Assembly: GCA_004352715.1 (NCBI GenBank)
Contig: SCFE01000014.1
Span: forward strand, 431,410-495,409
Direction: 5' to 3'
Length of the DNA: 64,000 nucleotides
Origin: Hofstenia miamia
Taxonomy: Eukaryota > Xenacoelomorpha > Acoela
Shown here: positions 37,001-52,000 of the stretch, piece after piece
Layout: every line of letters begins with the position of its first letter
Position numbering within the stretch: position 1 is the first letter of the stretch
Notes under the pieces: generated by a model
Seen by the model: the letters and a program-made list of their open reading frames with translations, nothing else
The model's database searches: none
Told to the model about the DNA's origin: nothing
Program-made: the position numbers and the translations under genes

Positions 37001-40000
37001 CTTGACGCTCCACATAAATAGCTTCAATTTCATTGACTAAGCTTTTTGATCGAATCGCCTTAATATCTGTTTGTTTGAAATTCATGCCCTAAATAATAAA
37101 ATCGTAATGGTTGAAAGACTTTAAACTTAATTTTATTTATTTTTGTATAACATGTTAATAAACTTTTGCTTTTACTTAGTTTGTTTTATAGGAAATGCGC
37201 ACAATTTACACTAATTTATGCATTTCTACAAATATTGTCATTCATGTAGTACATGCAAATGCACTAAAAAATTCAGAAATTTATTCAGAAATCGCATTGT
37301 GCGAGAAGCTAAGTATTGTACAAGTGGCATACAATAGTACAATAACATACGATACCTGTCAACATTTTTGTTACGAACTGGACAGAACTGTGATAATTTT
37401 TAATACTACGGTGAGCTTTAATTTGAATATTTCGAAAAAATTCTCCAGGGAAACTGCTTAAATTTTTGAACACTACAATGTTTATGAAATTGCTTGGTGA
37501 AAACTTTGAATTTCATATGGAGTTTATGATGGCAATCAAAATATGAGTTTTATTAACATTTTAAAAGTGTCCAAATAATCAGTGTACTAAACTACAATAT
37601 CTATGGTGTAGATATTTCATTTGGCATATTAACCTAAAAAATGATCAAAAACCGAGAAATTCTTTATTAAAAAAAATTCATTTGCGACCTGTTGAAAGGT
37701 GGGTGCAATCAGGCAGGAAAGAAAAATGGAAATTGTGATATCACCTTCTCATGAAATACAAGACAATGAAAGAGCATTTTCTACAGGCAAAACCAGTGCG
37801 TAAATATGCTGTGTACGTTGATTTCGTGTACTTCACGTGATTTGTTTTCATACATATAAACTGCATTGCTGTCTGTGTCCCTCCTTAAATATGATCATGA
37901 TCAGTTAAAAGCCGTCACGGAGTCCTCAAGAATTTCGCTTGATAGTATGCGTTATTTGTCTCAACACAGCAACAGACATACGGAAAATAACACCAAGAAT
38001 CATTGATCTCATCAATGAATACTGTATGACCGGATTTGATTTTTTCGACGAACGACTACCACGTAGCAATTGGCATTAAGAAGTACAAAAATGGAAATGT
38101 CTTTTCGAGTATAAAAATGTATGATCATTTTCAAAATACAAAATTATACGACACTCATACTCGAACTGTTTACTGTTAATGCAAGGTATGTGAAGTCGGA
38201 AGATCTAACAAATAAAAAGTCTCTTTGTGTATAGAAAAGAAGTCCCGTCGTCCTCATTCAGTTAGAATATTCAAACAACGAAGCCAGAAGTCCTCCACTT
38301 ATGTTCACATTGTCTTGGCCGAATATCGAAAAAGGTTTCCCATAACTGCATTACGTCAGAGGTCGTAAACTCCTTAACAATATCAAAACTACGAATGTTT
38401 GTCGATCATAACACCGAGCCTATATCCGAGAAATCCAGAAACTTGTTAGCGTGGTGAATACCTGCATCGGAATAAACCCTTCCCCGCATTATTACCTCCT
38501 TTTTCATTTTCCAACGTTCTGCAACCTGAAAAAACTGAATTTGGGCTTTGGAGTGAACAAGTCGTGGAATCCGCGCATCACGATTTCGCGGAAACTTGGA
38601 AAAATTACAAAATTAATGACATCTCTCATCTAAGTTACAGAAAACGTTTGCTTTAAGCAGTAATTGCTATTAATAGTAGAAATGGATAGTTGAATTTTTC
38701 ATTCAATACAAATCCTTCGATAACGCTGAGTTTTTTAATTTTAGACTATTATTAGAATTTTTCATTTAGGCTCCATTTACTAGTTATACATACGACTGAA
38801 GCATATTTCTCGCGGATTTAGAAAATAATAAATCCGGCTTAGTAAAAGTCCGGTTGCAATAAAATCCTGGCAAATTTGCTCAATATAAACTAATTACCAT
38901 TTATGTGTGGACATGAGTTTATTCGAAATAAGGTCTGATTTAAAATTGAAATTTTTTAAAAAAAACTTCATGAAATATCTACAGCATAGATATTGTAGTT
39001 TTGTGCATTGGTTATTGTTCAAATGTGTAAAACACATGAGTGGACACTTTAAAATGTTCAAAAAATTCAAATTTCTTAGTTTTCACGAAAAGTGCACGTT
39101 GAAAAATTTCAAAATTTTCACCAAAGTAACTTCATTGACATCGTAGTGTTCAAAATGTAGATTTTCTCTGTAGATTTTTTGGAAATATTCGAATTCAAGT
39201 CGACCGAGGCACTGAACGGACACTGATATACGTTTGTTCTTTCAAATTCAATAAAAATTAAAAATTGGCAGTCTTAGAACAAATACATGAATCATATTTT
39301 TAAGCCTAAGACGTGTAAAAATATTAGTTTCCCACACCAAAATTATACCAAGGTATCAATAAAAAGAAATTGATTATTAATAATTCATTAAATATTACGA
39401 AATACATAACATCCATTTTAAATGTTCAATAAATGGAGTGAACTGATAGCATTAAACAAAATGTTATAATTAGGGAGACCAAAAGTTAACATTTAGCCAC
39501 AAATTCTAACTTTGCTCAAAGCTGTAAAAATACATTTTAAATATTAAAAAGCTATTATGTTAACAAACCGTTCATATTTCACTTTATGGTTAATAATCTG
39601 TTTTGAAGTTAATAAAGTTAATTTCACAAATTATGTGTTTAAAACAATAGTCAAATTTTAAATTAAGGATTAGATAAATGAATACAGTTAATTCATTCGT
39701 GTAACACAATTACAAGGAGTGAGAACAAGAACAAGGTGAATTGTTTTTCAATTTGAACAACATGACTTTGACCTTAACAATTTTATTTTTAAAAAATTTA
39801 AAATTTCAGAACTTGTGGGAATACTAAAACGTTAATATTTCACCTGCTATTTACGCGAATGAGGACAAGGCATGCTTCTAGGGGCCACCCCATTTTTAAT
39901 AAGGATATAAACATTATATAAAAGTTTATGAAAATTTTGACAAAAAATAAACTTCAGTGGTTTTCATAAGGCTAAAAACCAATTATTTCAAAAATTGATT

Positions 40001-43000
40001 AAAAAGCGTCTTAAAATTACTAGATCTCATGTGCATCCACCTTAAGGCTTTGTGGAGAACCTCAGAAATCATTAAAATTTCTGCAGCATATTTAGATTTT
40101 GTATAACTTGCAAAAAATAATGGTTTTATAATAATTCTAGGAAAAAAAATGAACCATTTAAAATTTTTTAGGACCACGCCTGAATAGGACAACTACAATA
40201 TTACATTAGCGGAGGGGAAAGGGAGTTTTTCTATGTTAAAAAACGTTTAACGAGAGAACGAAAATTAGTAAATTGTCGTATTCAAAATTATTTTTCTTAG
40301 GTTAATGATAAGTTAGCATTTATTATATGTTTGACGCATGTCTTAGGGTTAATATTTTGGTTGCTCTAATTTTAATGCCGTTGATTTGGCGGATAAATAT
40401 TTTTTTCAATTTGAACAACATGACTTTGACCTTAACAATTTTATTTTTAAAAAATTTAAAATTTCAGAACTTGTGGGAATACTAAAACGTTAATATTTCA
40501 CCTGCTATTTACGCGAATGAGGACAAGGAATGCTTCTAGGGGCCACCCCATTTTTAATAAGGATATAAACATTATATAAAAGTTTATGAAAATTTTGACA
40601 AAAAATAAACTTCAGTGGTTTTCATAAGGCTAAAAACCAATTATTTCAAAAATTGATTAAAAAGCGTCTTAAAATTACTAGATCTCATGTGCATCCACCT
40701 TAAGGCTTTGTGGAGAACCTCAGAAATCATTAAAATTTCTGCAGCATATTTAGATTTTGTATAACTTGCAAAAAATAATGGTTTTATAATAATTCTAGGA
40801 AAAAAAATGAACCATTTAAAATTTTTTAGGACCACGCCTGAATAGGACAACTACAATATTACATTAGCGGAGGGGAAAGGGAGTTTTTCTATGTTAAAAA
40901 ACGTTTAACGAGAGAACGAAAATTAGTAAATTGTCGTATTCAAAATTATTTTTCTTAGGTTAATGATAAGTTAGCATTTATTATATGTTTGACGCATGTC
41001 TTAGGGTTAATATTTTGGTTGCTCTAATTTTAATGCCGTTGATTTGGCGGATAAATATTGCAATGGAATCGCTTATGTTTTAAAAATGTTTCTTTCAGTT
41101 TTTAGCTGTTGTTGTTCTTACCATTGACGCTTCATTTATATTCATCAAAATCAGAGGACTAAATTGAAGTTAACCCGATGAAATCATTTGAGTCTATAAC
41201 TAATATAAAGATAGCTAATACCTTTATAAAAATAATGTAATAAAAGAGATAAAGGGGCAATTTAATCAGATTTGTTATAACCTAAAACTGTTAGTCAAAC
41301 ATGCGGTTGGGGAAATCTGTAAGAGAATTATTAAAACAACTTAAAGCGAGGGGGGGCAAAACTTAAATTAAATTCTGCCTGCCATCATTTTCACACTTAC
41401 AATTGCATATCAATATTTTCAATTAATGCCTAGTAATAGACAGAAGATGAATCAACCTTTAGCAAAATTATATAGCATAAGATACGTAGATTTCTGCGTG
41501 GACTTAGAAACAAGCGACCCTAATAGCAAAGATTAAAACAAATAAACTACACCAAAATAAATGCACTAATAACGTAAAAATAGTGGTACTGTTTGTGACT
41601 ATAGTACGATTCCGACTACATGTATGGGTTATTCCGTTTCGATATCGCTAGTGCGAGCGAATCATTTTTACCATAACCACTAGCATCAGCATTAATTTTC
41701 TGTCTGTTATGGGCTGAACTGATTCCAAACTTGTATCATGGATAGCTTATAGCTATTACCACAATATAAGCATTTGAAAACCTAGATTTTATATTTAAAA
41801 TATATTTTATATTTTTTCAACAGCGAGAATATCAGAATAAATACCAGAATTATACATAAGTATAAATTCGCAAAATTTCTCTATATCGCCTATATATAAT
41901 TTGCAAGTAAGCAACACTTGCCTGATGATCAAGAGATTTTAAATAAAACTTCTCGGACTGTTCCCTCCAAAGTTTATTGAATGCCTTTTGCGCCTCGCGC
42001 CATTCTTCTTGTTTATCTTTTAATCTAAATCAGGAAATGCTTATTACAATAAATTTTAATACAACATCAGAGTGTACACGCATGTTGTATTTTCATAATG
42101 AGAAGTAAAGAATATTCGTAATTGAAATTCTGGCTAAACTTACCGACGTAGTCAATGCAAATTAGTTAGTTAAATTATTGAAGCTTTTTACTATTTAATT
42201 CCTAATTACAGTCAACCTTCAAATATCCGAGGCTATTTAATCTTGCGCCCTCTGGTTACGCTGACCTTTTTACCATTTCAAACATGCAATATATCATAAA
42301 TTTGTGACCTTGCTTAGCCAACGATCGCGCCTTCCACCGAAAATATATGCTGATCTCCGATGGCGACGGATAATCGAGGGCTGACTGTACATAGGTTATT
42401 ACAAATATGCAGTGATAAAATTCGACTGTTCAACCATTCTCGTGTTAGTAAACATCATAAGTTTTTCAAATGTATAAATACTTATAAGAAACGCTATACC
42501 AATGTTGACCATTTAATGACATTTAAACTGTTTAAATTCAATTAAACTATGAAATTTTAATTAAACTATAGTCTAAACTAATTTGAATAAACAAACTGTG
42601 CCACTATTTTGAGCTGCGGAAGTTGAGTACTTTCAGCAAATAATTCAAACGCCGTTTTTTGCTATAAAGTTTTTTCTATATAATATTCAGTTGAGACCAG
42701 TTCTCTATACGACATTACATACCATCATTGTTGTTCGCTTGATATATCTACAACACCTGAACATCTAAGAGATTGTTTTGAATTACTACAGTAGGAGTGT
42801 CCGCTTATGTTTTGCAACATATGCCTAGACAATAATAAGAGATATATGTAATCAAATCAATTAATCTATGGTCTGCTTAGGTTTCAACACAAATTTGTTT
42901 CATTTAGTATTCATTGAAATCTTGTTTCTACTAGATAAGATTGAAGCCTTTAAGCAATGACTTATGGCAGTTAGCTGGGGAAGGCAACATCCTGAGCAAG

Positions 43001-46000
43001 TATCTTGCACCTATTCCGAGCAGCAAATAGCTCTAAAGCCGTTTCTTCTAGAAAATTGTTCAGGTGAGGCCAGCTATCTATACGACATTGCAGACTGCAT
43101 TGTTGTTCGCTTGATATATCTACAACACCTGGACATATAAAAGATTGGTTTGAATTACTACAGTAGGAGTACCCGTCTATGCTTTGCAACATACGCCGTG
43201 ACAATAATATCTGATTTATTCAGATGTACATACCTTACGATGAGATTTTGCGTTTTCCTCGAATTCTTCATCATGTAGAAATTGATTAAAAGCGATCTGT
43301 TAAGTGTCAATAGCCTATTTATTGCTTGTTTACTACATTGTACTTTAAATAAAGCCTGTCAAATAAACGAATTTTATACGAAATTGTTTAGTTGACGGCT
43401 GAATTAAACGACGTTTAAAACCGTTTAAAACGATTCATTTAAATGGTCAACACTGCGCTGTACTCCTAAATAATTTACGGGGTGTTCTAAATTTGAGTAG
43501 ATAATTTAATTTCTCAACAAATAAAATCCAACACACCACTTCGTAATATAACTTTAACAAAAAAGGGGGGCTGGGTCACTAATCAAATTTCTCCGCTGAG
43601 CAGCCCCTCGAGTGCACTTCTGCTTATAAGCAGTCATTTAATATTATGATTTTAACAAACATGATTAACTGAATCTCGTTAGTAAAACAGTTAATGTTAC
43701 TGTATTTTGTAAAGGAAAGGGCTTAAACTGTAAAAAGTTATTCATTAACATGTATATTATCAATAAAATCGCACAAACCTATTTGCACACTTGTGATTAA
43801 TATTAGCTATAATTAATTGATATATAACATAATATAATCGCTTTTTAGTAGTAGAATATGGTAATTCCATTAGAGATTTTCTTAAATTAAAAAAAAGAAA
43901 GCTATGCATTGAAATACGGTTAGAGGAATTGACTAAAATCAGCAAAACAGAAAATTATCAGAATTCAATAAATAAGAAGGTTATGCCTCCATTTACAAAT
44001 TCATTATTGTAATCAATATATTTTGCTTAGGCTTTGTCTACTTTTTTTCCGAAATTTACTACATGAAATACAGTTGCACATTAGGCAATGAAGATTAAAC
44101 TTGATTTTTTCGAAAGTTTATAAGACCAGTTAAATAGTGCATAAAAACGCTACAGCTAATATTAAATTAGTTTTGGGAATATAATACAAAAATGTTCCAT
44201 CATTCAAAAAAGATTATGAAGCTACACAAGAAACTTTGTGAAATCCGGTTCAAGGATTTACTAAATTACTCATGTTATGGTTCATATATGAATGGTCTGC
44301 GGTTGGATTAAGGTTGTTATTCAAATCATACATTTGCAATTCTGGTAGGAATTGCATTCACAACACAAAACCGTTCTTGAAAAGATCTTTGAAGAGATAT
44401 ATATTTACAGAAAGATAACACCTACCTTCGCAAAACAATTGGAACAGCAACAACTGGATTCTTCTTCAATCCCTCGACGATGTCTGAAGCCTTATCACCA
44501 TAAATTCTAAAACTTTCATACAAATCTAGAACTAAATTATTGATTTACCTTCGAATTGCAACTTTGTGAACAGAATCTGACGATCCACCGAGATTATTAT
44601 CGAGACGAAATTTTGCACAGTCTTCCGCGGACATACGAGTTAAACGCTTTTGAATATTCTCAAGCACTCTGAAACAGAAAAATACATATTATTATAATAA
44701 AATGTATTACCGAATTGTAGCGAGATTAATTTCTAAAACCACATCCAATTCAAAACGCTCATCTTCACATCTGTAAATATTTTCCTCATATGGTGTTTTA
44801 CGAGAGTTGACAAACGTATAGTCTTCCGACCAAGATGGAAAAGACACCAATGTATCGTTTAACGTTTCTTGTACCTAAACAAATGCACCTAAAAACAACC
44901 AAGTACTAATATAACCTATCAGTACTGTCGTCTACTTAAACTAGAAAAGGAACTGCGGTGTTGTGGGCATGGGACAAGTTCTATGTTACGACACCGACTT
45001 TAAGTTTTGTTCAACAGTAGAAATTCCGAAATTTTTAATCAAATTCATGCCATGCCCGATTATGCACATCATTTTTAATCAATTTCCCGTAATGTGATAG
45101 AGATAAATGCAATACAGATCGAAGGAGTTTTTTGAAGTGCCTTAAGTTGCTCTTAAGATCAGGGTACAGCATATATTGCGCTTACCCTATATTTTTAACG
45201 TAATGGTTTGCCTGTTTTTTATGCACTATACTTCTTAGAAATATCGGAAAAATGTATTAATTTAACATTTGCCAATATTTCTTAGAAATGTCTAAGCACT
45301 GTGGTTTGACATAAATTAGGGAAAAGTGTACGCATTTGTAATAAGGTGTTTTGTTCTCGCTCAGGTCACTTGAGACATAGTTTCGTATATTTACGATTTA
45401 TATACTATTCGCTGTTTTCATGATATACGTATAATTCGTGCTTAAATGTAATTCGATTGCGTAGAAATTCTCACTTTAATTTACCGCATGTCAATGATGG
45501 CTCGTTTCTAGATGTTATTTAAATTAATTAATTGATTGAATTTAAACCGACTGTGTTTCTATATTATATGTGTTTAGACGTAAAAGGGTGTCCGCCCATT
45601 TCAAATGATCAATTTCTAGGCAGTTCCAGGCCGAAATTCCACGCAATAATAAGGCTTTTCAATCAATGATGAAAAAAATTGTGGTTTAAAATCCCAATCA
45701 CTACTAATAACTGATGCAACTAACAGCGACCTATACATGTAGTAATAGTAAGAAAAATGGATGGAATCACAAGAATACATTTACAGAAATTAAAGCAATA
45801 AAGGTGGATACATATTATAAGGGCAGAACTTTAATTCAAAAGCATCTTAGCTTTTGAATTAAATCTAAAAACTTATCGCTTGTTAGAGTACGTAGGTCAA
45901 AATCTTTAAAACAACAAGTCCCTTGATTTGCCATATTTGATTCAACATGTAATTAAAGTCAAGAAATTGAAGAAAAACCATGTTTTTGGGTATGGTGGGT

Positions 46001-49000
46001 ATGATAAACAATTAGTATAAAAACAAAATTAATTTTTTATATCATTTGCCACGTGGGTCGTTTTCGACCCATGGTAAAAATAACACTTAAATAATGAATT
46101 TGATCAGCTGAGGTATACGTGGGTTAAAAGAGAACACCATTTTATTTCTTAGAAATATATGACGTAAGCTCGTGACGACTTGCTTACTTATTCTAAAGCA
46201 AAGCGCCTCTTTAACACTGATTTCTTAGAATAAAGAACACCTGTAAAATTCAATTTTTCAGTTGCTCATTCATCAATGATGGTGTCGCGTCGAACACAGT
46301 GGACAGCAGCAGCTATCGCTAAAACTCTGCTTGCAGCAGAGAGTGATGGTTCTGTTTTAAGTGATACTTCATTGGAATCAGAGGATATTGTTGAACAAAT
46401 ATCAGAAGAGTCTGACAGTGACACCGCAACGATTTACTAGTCAATTCCACGATTTCTTCTTCCTCGGACTACATGTGTAAAAGCGAAAAAGTATGGTCAG
46501 CCCAACCTGTGGATGAAAATGCGGGGCGCCCATCGTCATTCAATCGACCGCAAAATTTAGGTCAACCGACTCGAAAATCCAAACTACAGGTCCAGTAAAT
46601 GGTTGGTTCGTTTCAAATATTATGACCAATGACATTATTGACTCAGTTGTGACCTGCACTAATGAATGTACTCACTGATTCATTGATTCACAATGGATCA
46701 AAACTTTCAACGACGATTTGTACACATTTTTAGGATTGCTTGTGGTTATTGTGGAAGGCACGAGCATGAAATTCATATGTGGAATTCAGAATGTGGTCGA
46801 CCCATTTTTTCGCATGCTATGAGTCGCAACTGAATTCAAGCACACTGCAAATGCTTCCGTTTTGACTAAAAAATGACAAAAGATGAAAGAGGGAAACAGA
46901 TAAGCTTGCACCCATCCGTGATAACCACAATCAACTTGCCGCAAGATGTCGTGCAGCTTACAAACCTTATGCAGCTGCATGTGTTGGTAAACAATTGCTT
47001 CTATTTCGAGGATGATTTCCGGTCAAGTTATGCATACCTAGTAAAATCGGAAAATATGGTGTTGACACCCTTGATAAGCTTCTTCGCGCTATTTCACCTA
47101 TAGGAACACAGGTAGTTGGCCTCTTGTACTGTTCTAATCATCATTGAAATAAGTGCATATAATGCTTATAGCATTTACAAACATTGTCAACCAGATTTTG
47201 CAAACAGACAAACGCAGCAATGACGACTGTTTTTGAAATCACTTGGAAAGTCAAAACGAAATCCGCCACGTCCATCTCAAAATCTCCCTCTGAGCATTCG
47301 AGATTTATTGTTCATAAATACGAATTGCAAGATTTATTTAGCGATCACAAAGATATTGAGAATACGGAATATTTAAACGAAGCCAATAGAGGTCTGCTCT
47401 GCATTTCCACGTAAGCATTTGTTATCAACATTTATTAATCTTTGGTCCCGAAATTATTTGTAAAAAGTATTTGTCAAAATTATTTGCTTTGCCGCTGCAA
47501 TGAGTGTATTTGTTGACACTATATTATTTATCTCTCAAAATTTCTATAAACGATACATTTTGTAATATTTAAGAATGTCAGTCGATATCAAATTTTATTC
47601 TTCAAAATTTTTTAATACAGTTCAAATTTTTGTACTAAATGATTTTAGGTTTGGTAAATATGCACGAAATATATTTTATGTTGCTTTAGTTTTATTAATT
47701 TCCACTTTTTTCGTATTGTGTTAATTAAAATAATAATGTTCCAGGCCACTTCCACAATTTTCGGAATTACACATCCTGTACCCAGGGCTCTATGGGTTCA
47801 AGTTCCCACCCGGCTATTATAGAGCAAAACAACAACATCGCGTGCCGATAAGTGAATTAAAAGCAAGAAACGTACGTTTCTTCCGGGAAAATCATGAATT
47901 AATTGCAATGTGCAAATACATAGTGAACATGGGTGCAATTAAACGCTAAATCAATGTTTGAAAGGAAACGTTTTTGCGAAAAATAATTAACGAAATGGCT
48001 CAACCGACGTAAGATAGGATAAGAATTTATTAAATATCAGAAAGAACATCTGATAGTCATCTAAAAAAGCCTTATTTATACAAAATTGGATAAAAATACA
48101 ATCTGCAACAACAGTAAGGAACAATTAAAAATGCGTTATGTGAACGAAAAAAACAATGTACAATTGTCTGACTATTTGTATAACGAAGCGTTTTTACCTA
48201 GATAATCATACCTTTTAGGTTTTAAAAGTAAATGAATTTTTTTATTCCATTTTAGCTGTGAAACCTTTTGGTTCTGAAAGGCAGACATTGCATATATTAT
48301 GTCAAAATTTTAACTTTACAACGGTAAGAGTCGCTGTATTTGCTACTAGATTTTCATATCCAATATAAATGTAAGTGTGTTGAGAATTAATCTAACTAAA
48401 TTGAAGTTTACGTAAAACATCATCACTTTAAAGTGAAATTTTTTTTGCAAATTTCCCACTGGTTTCCATACATTAAGCTTTTCAAAGAATTAAATATAGC
48501 TATAGCATTGTACTACAATGCAGAAATCACAACCCTTAAAGGAGGATTTACAATACCGTGTGTTTGACTATCGTTTATTATATTCAGCTTTGCGTACATT
48601 ACACGAATGACCGTGTACTTACCCGCATAGAAGAAAGTGCACACACTTAGTAGTTATTTCATTCAATAAATATAAGGTACTTAGTTCGTTCAAAAATGCC
48701 CTGGACTAATTAAGACAGAGACATAATAATTCAATCAAATCAATTGCATTTAAAAGCTTAAATTAAATTAATGTGATTGGTTGCGGTACACGTATAATAC
48801 GACCATAATAAATTTGGATGGGGGAAATACAGAAATGTGATGAAATATGTAGTGATATGACAACTGCATGCGGTAACCAATATCCATCTAGATCAGCAAT
48901 ATATCGCTGAATTCATTAGTCAAGCCGAGCCAAGAATAATCCAATGTTGGAAGACTAACTGAAATTTTCAATACAAAATTAAGCAATGTGAAGCGATTAT

Positions 49001-52000
49001 TGGAGCTTAGAGAGGTGTTAAAGTGAGTGAAGTTGCTCATTTACATAAAACAAGTGTTGGTAGTTCTCAGAAAATCATTGAGAAATTTGGTTAAAGGAAA
49101 TTTTGCTCACGATTCGTACCAAAGATTTTGTCTCTTGACATTCTCAAATGTTTAATCAGCATGGTGATGCCTATATTAATGATATTGTTACTGATGACGA
49201 GACACCACTTTCATCATACATACATAAAATCAAATATGAACCATCTGCGTGGAGACATAAAGAGAAGCCTCCTCTAAAGATGAGAAGTGGCACCACATAT
49301 CGAAATCAAAAAATGTTTTCAATGTTTCAGGATAAAGTAATTCACCTAGACTAGTTGCCTAATGAACTATATTATGCCAAATTGGTTGCACAATGTTCAA
49401 GAAAAGAGTGGGTTTACACCTCTGCATCATGCAACGTACAGCTCGAACCTCGCTCGAAGCGATTAATTTTTGTTCAAGCATCCGAACAAAAGCATTGTGG
49501 ACATCATTTTGAGACATCAAATGCACCCCTGCAATTAGTTGAAGAGTGACTTGGACAGCTGCCATGACAGTTTTTCACTAATGCATTTCAAGAATTGGAT
49601 ATTTGATGGAACAAGTTATATTGAAAAAGAATTAAATGTGTACTTTGAACTAGTACTTAATGTAGTTCAATAAAAGTTGTTTTAGTTTTTTGTGTTGCGT
49701 TACTTCTTTGTTAGTCCGAAGTATTATTGAACGAACCAAGCAGATCAAGTTTATATTTCAAATTGTATTTCTACAGCACATGATAAATGTATTACATGGT
49801 GCAGAAAGCCAGTGTTGTAGCCAGCCAGAAATGTTAAAGTTCAAAAAAATTTCACGGGGTAATAAATATATTATGAAAGTTTCACTAAAAAAATCTTACA
49901 ACTGGTATAATTGGGCTACACAAAGCGTTTCATCTAGATTCCAGTATCAAAAAGCTAAACTTCATTGATAAGGAGATCAATAATAACTGAGTATTATTAA
50001 GGATTTATTAAAATTTCATTAAAAACATTAGTTCGTAACTCAATCGTAGCAATGTGGTATTTTGCTACACCTTTTCTGCTATGTCAAATCATATCAGTAT
50101 GAGATCACAATCAAAGCAATTCTGAAAGGATCACACAGCAAAATATTGAAATATTGCTGCGTTCAGAAAGTTTTGGGGTAGCATACTAGTTATCTTGCTA
50201 TTAGCCACAATTGAATTAAATATTGCATTATTTACATGTGCACATGGACGCATTGCATGTGTAATTAGGGCCCGACGACTACTCGACACGACTTGACTCG
50301 AAATGTAAACATTAACATATTTCGGATTGGGTCGAGTCAAATCGGGTTGTGTTGGCTGATATTGAATAGTGCCGTGTATGTTTGCTTAATTGAAAATAAA
50401 AAAATTCTAATTAAAAAACCTTTCTACAAAAATTTATTTGAGTCATTGAGGTTGAGCCATGTTGTCTTATCGAATGATCATTACTAAAATAGAAATATTA
50501 GAATTGATCGATATTACATTGGTACCCTCTCCCTCCAGATTTGGTTTGTTTTGAATTTTTTAACATAAAAAGATACATTTTCTATTCGTGTATAAATTTT
50601 CAAATTGGTGAACAAACGTTAACACTTTATTTAAGTGACATTGGATAGGCCTTAGATCTTGTTAAAAAAAGCAGCTCTCTGGATTTCCGATCCTATCTGT
50701 AATATCTACAGCGTGTATTGGATCAAGATGTTTCCCTGCAAAATGGAAAACGGACAAAATCACTCCATCCCAAAAAATTTTTGACACTAATGATCTCTCT
50801 TTAAGACCTATTTCGTCTTTGCCACTTCTGGCAAAGCAGTTCGAAAAAATTATTTACGATAGCATTGGTCAAGAATTTAAAAGCAACCTTGATTTTAATA
50901 AATTTGCATATACGAGCTCTATTACAAGCAATCGACTTTTCTAAAGCGTTTGACATGTTATCTCATCGGATCATCATTGAGAAGTTACTAATGCACAATT
51001 TTCCAAGAGATTTCTGCCTTTTCATAGCAGACTACTTATCTAATCGATCATATCAGATTCAGTACAACTGCTGCATAAGTCACCAAAAGCAGACATCCCC
51101 CGGAGTACCATAAGTATCAATACTTGGTTCACTGCTCTTCTTGACTTTTATCTCAGATATAAATGTTACACATTTAACAAACCACATCATCAATATAGGG
51201 ATGATATTACTTTCATCAATTCCATACCCAGCAATGCTGCGGACATAAGATCTGAATTAAGTAATATTGAGAATTGGGCCTCCAAAAACAGTCTAGATAT
51301 CAATTACTATAAATTCTGGCAAATGGTATTTGGCAAATGCTCAATCGATCCTCCTAGGACCATATCATGTGTATCCAGCAAGAAACTGCTATTCCTGACA
51401 GTCACCTCGATGATACATGCAGGAAGGCTTCTAAGAATCTGTTTTGCTTAAGACAACTTAGAAACTAATCAAACAATCAATTCATTTTCACTGTCTTCTA
51501 TGGTGTTATCCATTTTTTTGTTATGCCTCTCAAATTTTTGTGATACTACCCGGTAATCTTAATAAAAAAATTATTTTTGAAAGTTACGAACCTAAAATTA
51601 CTACTATTTATAGCCGTCAGCCTGCAGTTCAAGCAAGGTGAGGGGGATGCTCAACAATCCAGACTTTGCGATCAATTTCGGTTGAGCTAAATGTTTCCCA
51701 CATACTATTAGCGTTGCCATCGCGATGAGCTCTTTTTAAAACCAATTCTATAATCCGGATAATGTGGTTCGCAATGCAATGAACGCTTTCAAACATTGCA
51801 TGACAACAGCAGACTAATTATGATGTGGTTAGCAACGTAGTTTTTGATTACTCAATTACAATATGCAGAACATGGAATTGAGTCAATGTCGCATACAAAG
51901 CACCCAAATATGTTTATCGTTGTTTAGCAAAATGTACAGCAGCTTTAAAAATATTTAGCATTACTGGAAATCAATTTTGATAGTTATTGGAATTTTGACA

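Noticed and set aside
37195-37461. 88-codon plus-strand frame in Sin3 intron 13
   Set aside because: Considered as a small secreted protein, but it has no clear signal peptide or homology and lies antisense in an intron.
47770-47840. Possible tRNA or tRNA-derived SINE (GGGTTCAAGTTCCC)
   Set aside because: The loop is 8 rather than 7 bases and no A box, acceptor stem or anticodon arm can be fitted.
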